Assembly: GCA_947629965.1 (NCBI GenBank)
Contig: CANRFS010000022.1
Location: 1-13,925, forward strand
Direction: 5' to 3'
DNA length: 13,925 nucleotides
From: an uncultured Clostridia bacterium
GTDB taxonomy: Bacteria; Bacillota; Clostridia; TANB77; CAG-508
The notes under the pieces are model-generated. The model worked only from the letters and a program-made list of their open reading frames with translations, did not search any database and was not told the DNA's origin. Below are positions 13,765 to 13,925 of this stretch, piece by piece. The first letter of the stretch is position 1. Each line of letters opens with the position of its first letter. A program made the position numbers and the translations under genes.

Positions 13765-13925
13765 ATGAACGAAAAAGAAAAAGAACAAAAATCAAATCTA
13801 AAAGACCACAGAGGCATAACCCTAATCGCATTAATAATCACAATAATCGTAATGCTAATACTAGTAGCAGTAACAGTAAGTGTAGCATTAAATGGAGGAT
13901 TAATAGGAAAAACACAAGAAGCAAA
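13765..13925 (+). CDS. Prepilin-like protein, second copy, 3' end beyond the window
   Basis: Only 53 codons are inside the window. GAAGGAGAG precedes the ATG at 13765. A charged leader MNEKEKEQKSNLKDHRG ends in Gly17, where class III signal cleavage would fall, followed by the hydrophobic helix ITLIALIITIIVMLILVAV and a stretch ending in GKTQEAK. Mature position +5 is again Ala instead of Glu. The leader differs from that of the first copy (longer and more charged), while the helix is identical in amino acids. The C-terminal part, where copies of this family are likely to differ, cannot be seen. Confidence 0.8.
   Translation, partial: MNEKEKEQKSNLKDHRGITLIALIITIIVMLILVAVTVSVALNGGLIGKTQEA
13813..13925 (+). 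repeat. Repeat copy 2: N-terminal coding block of prepilin-like gene
   Basis: Direct repeat of 5168-5280, same strand, about 8.6 kb apart. The match may continue past the window edge. Confidence 0.9.

Overview
This window is very AT-rich, with strong AGGAGG-type ribosome binding sites, AGA-dominated arginine usage and short intergenic gaps. It carries uvrB, uvrA, murD, a cinA-type amidohydrolase and clostridial-style prepilin-like proteins, which together point to a low-GC Bacillota, most likely an uncultured gut-type member of the Clostridia. No rRNA or tRNA gene is visible.

Layout. Positions 1-74 are the 3' end (domains V and VI) of a group II intron that continues off the left edge. Positions 84-2501 hold four small accessory genes: an XRE-type regulator with an inverted repeat across its own promoter, an unknown 318-residue protein translationally coupled to it, a 64-residue SepF-like protein and an unknown 140-residue protein. 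Positions 2498-5036 hold a polytopic membrane protein (probably GT-C-like) and a UbiA-family decaprenyl-phosphate phosphoribosyltransferase-like enzyme, a likely lipid-linked sugar pair. A prepilin-like protein gene with a consensus promoter follows (5041-6002). uvrB (6249-8205) and uvrA (8303-11136) come next with separate promoters and a terminator between them. Then come a small unknown gene, a tiny Asn-rich minus-strand peptide gene, the overlapping pair cinA-C/murD, and the start of a second prepilin-like gene running off the right edge. The N-terminal coding region of that second gene is 91 percent identical to that of the first.

Main observation. Three genes (prepilin-like, uvrB, uvrA) are broken by four apparent +1 frameshifts. 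All four fall exactly on an in-frame CGG codon. At each one, skipping the C and reading the next triplet (GGA, GGA, GGT, GGA = Gly) restores the frame. In uvrA and uvrB the restored Gly fits the expected protein, including the first Walker A glycine of UvrA. The other genes contain no in-frame CGG at all, whereas I count 25 out-of-frame CGG trinucleotides within coding sequence. All other arginine codons, including CGA, CGC, CGT and AGG, occur normally. The simplest reading is that CGG is not an arginine codon here but a +1 recoding signal, in effect a CGGN quadruplet read as glycine. Systematic sequence error or parallel gene decay are the alternatives.

With recoding, UvrB (651 aa) and UvrA (943 aa) are full-length and carry all their motifs, so nucleotide excision repair would be intact and would depend on the recoding event.
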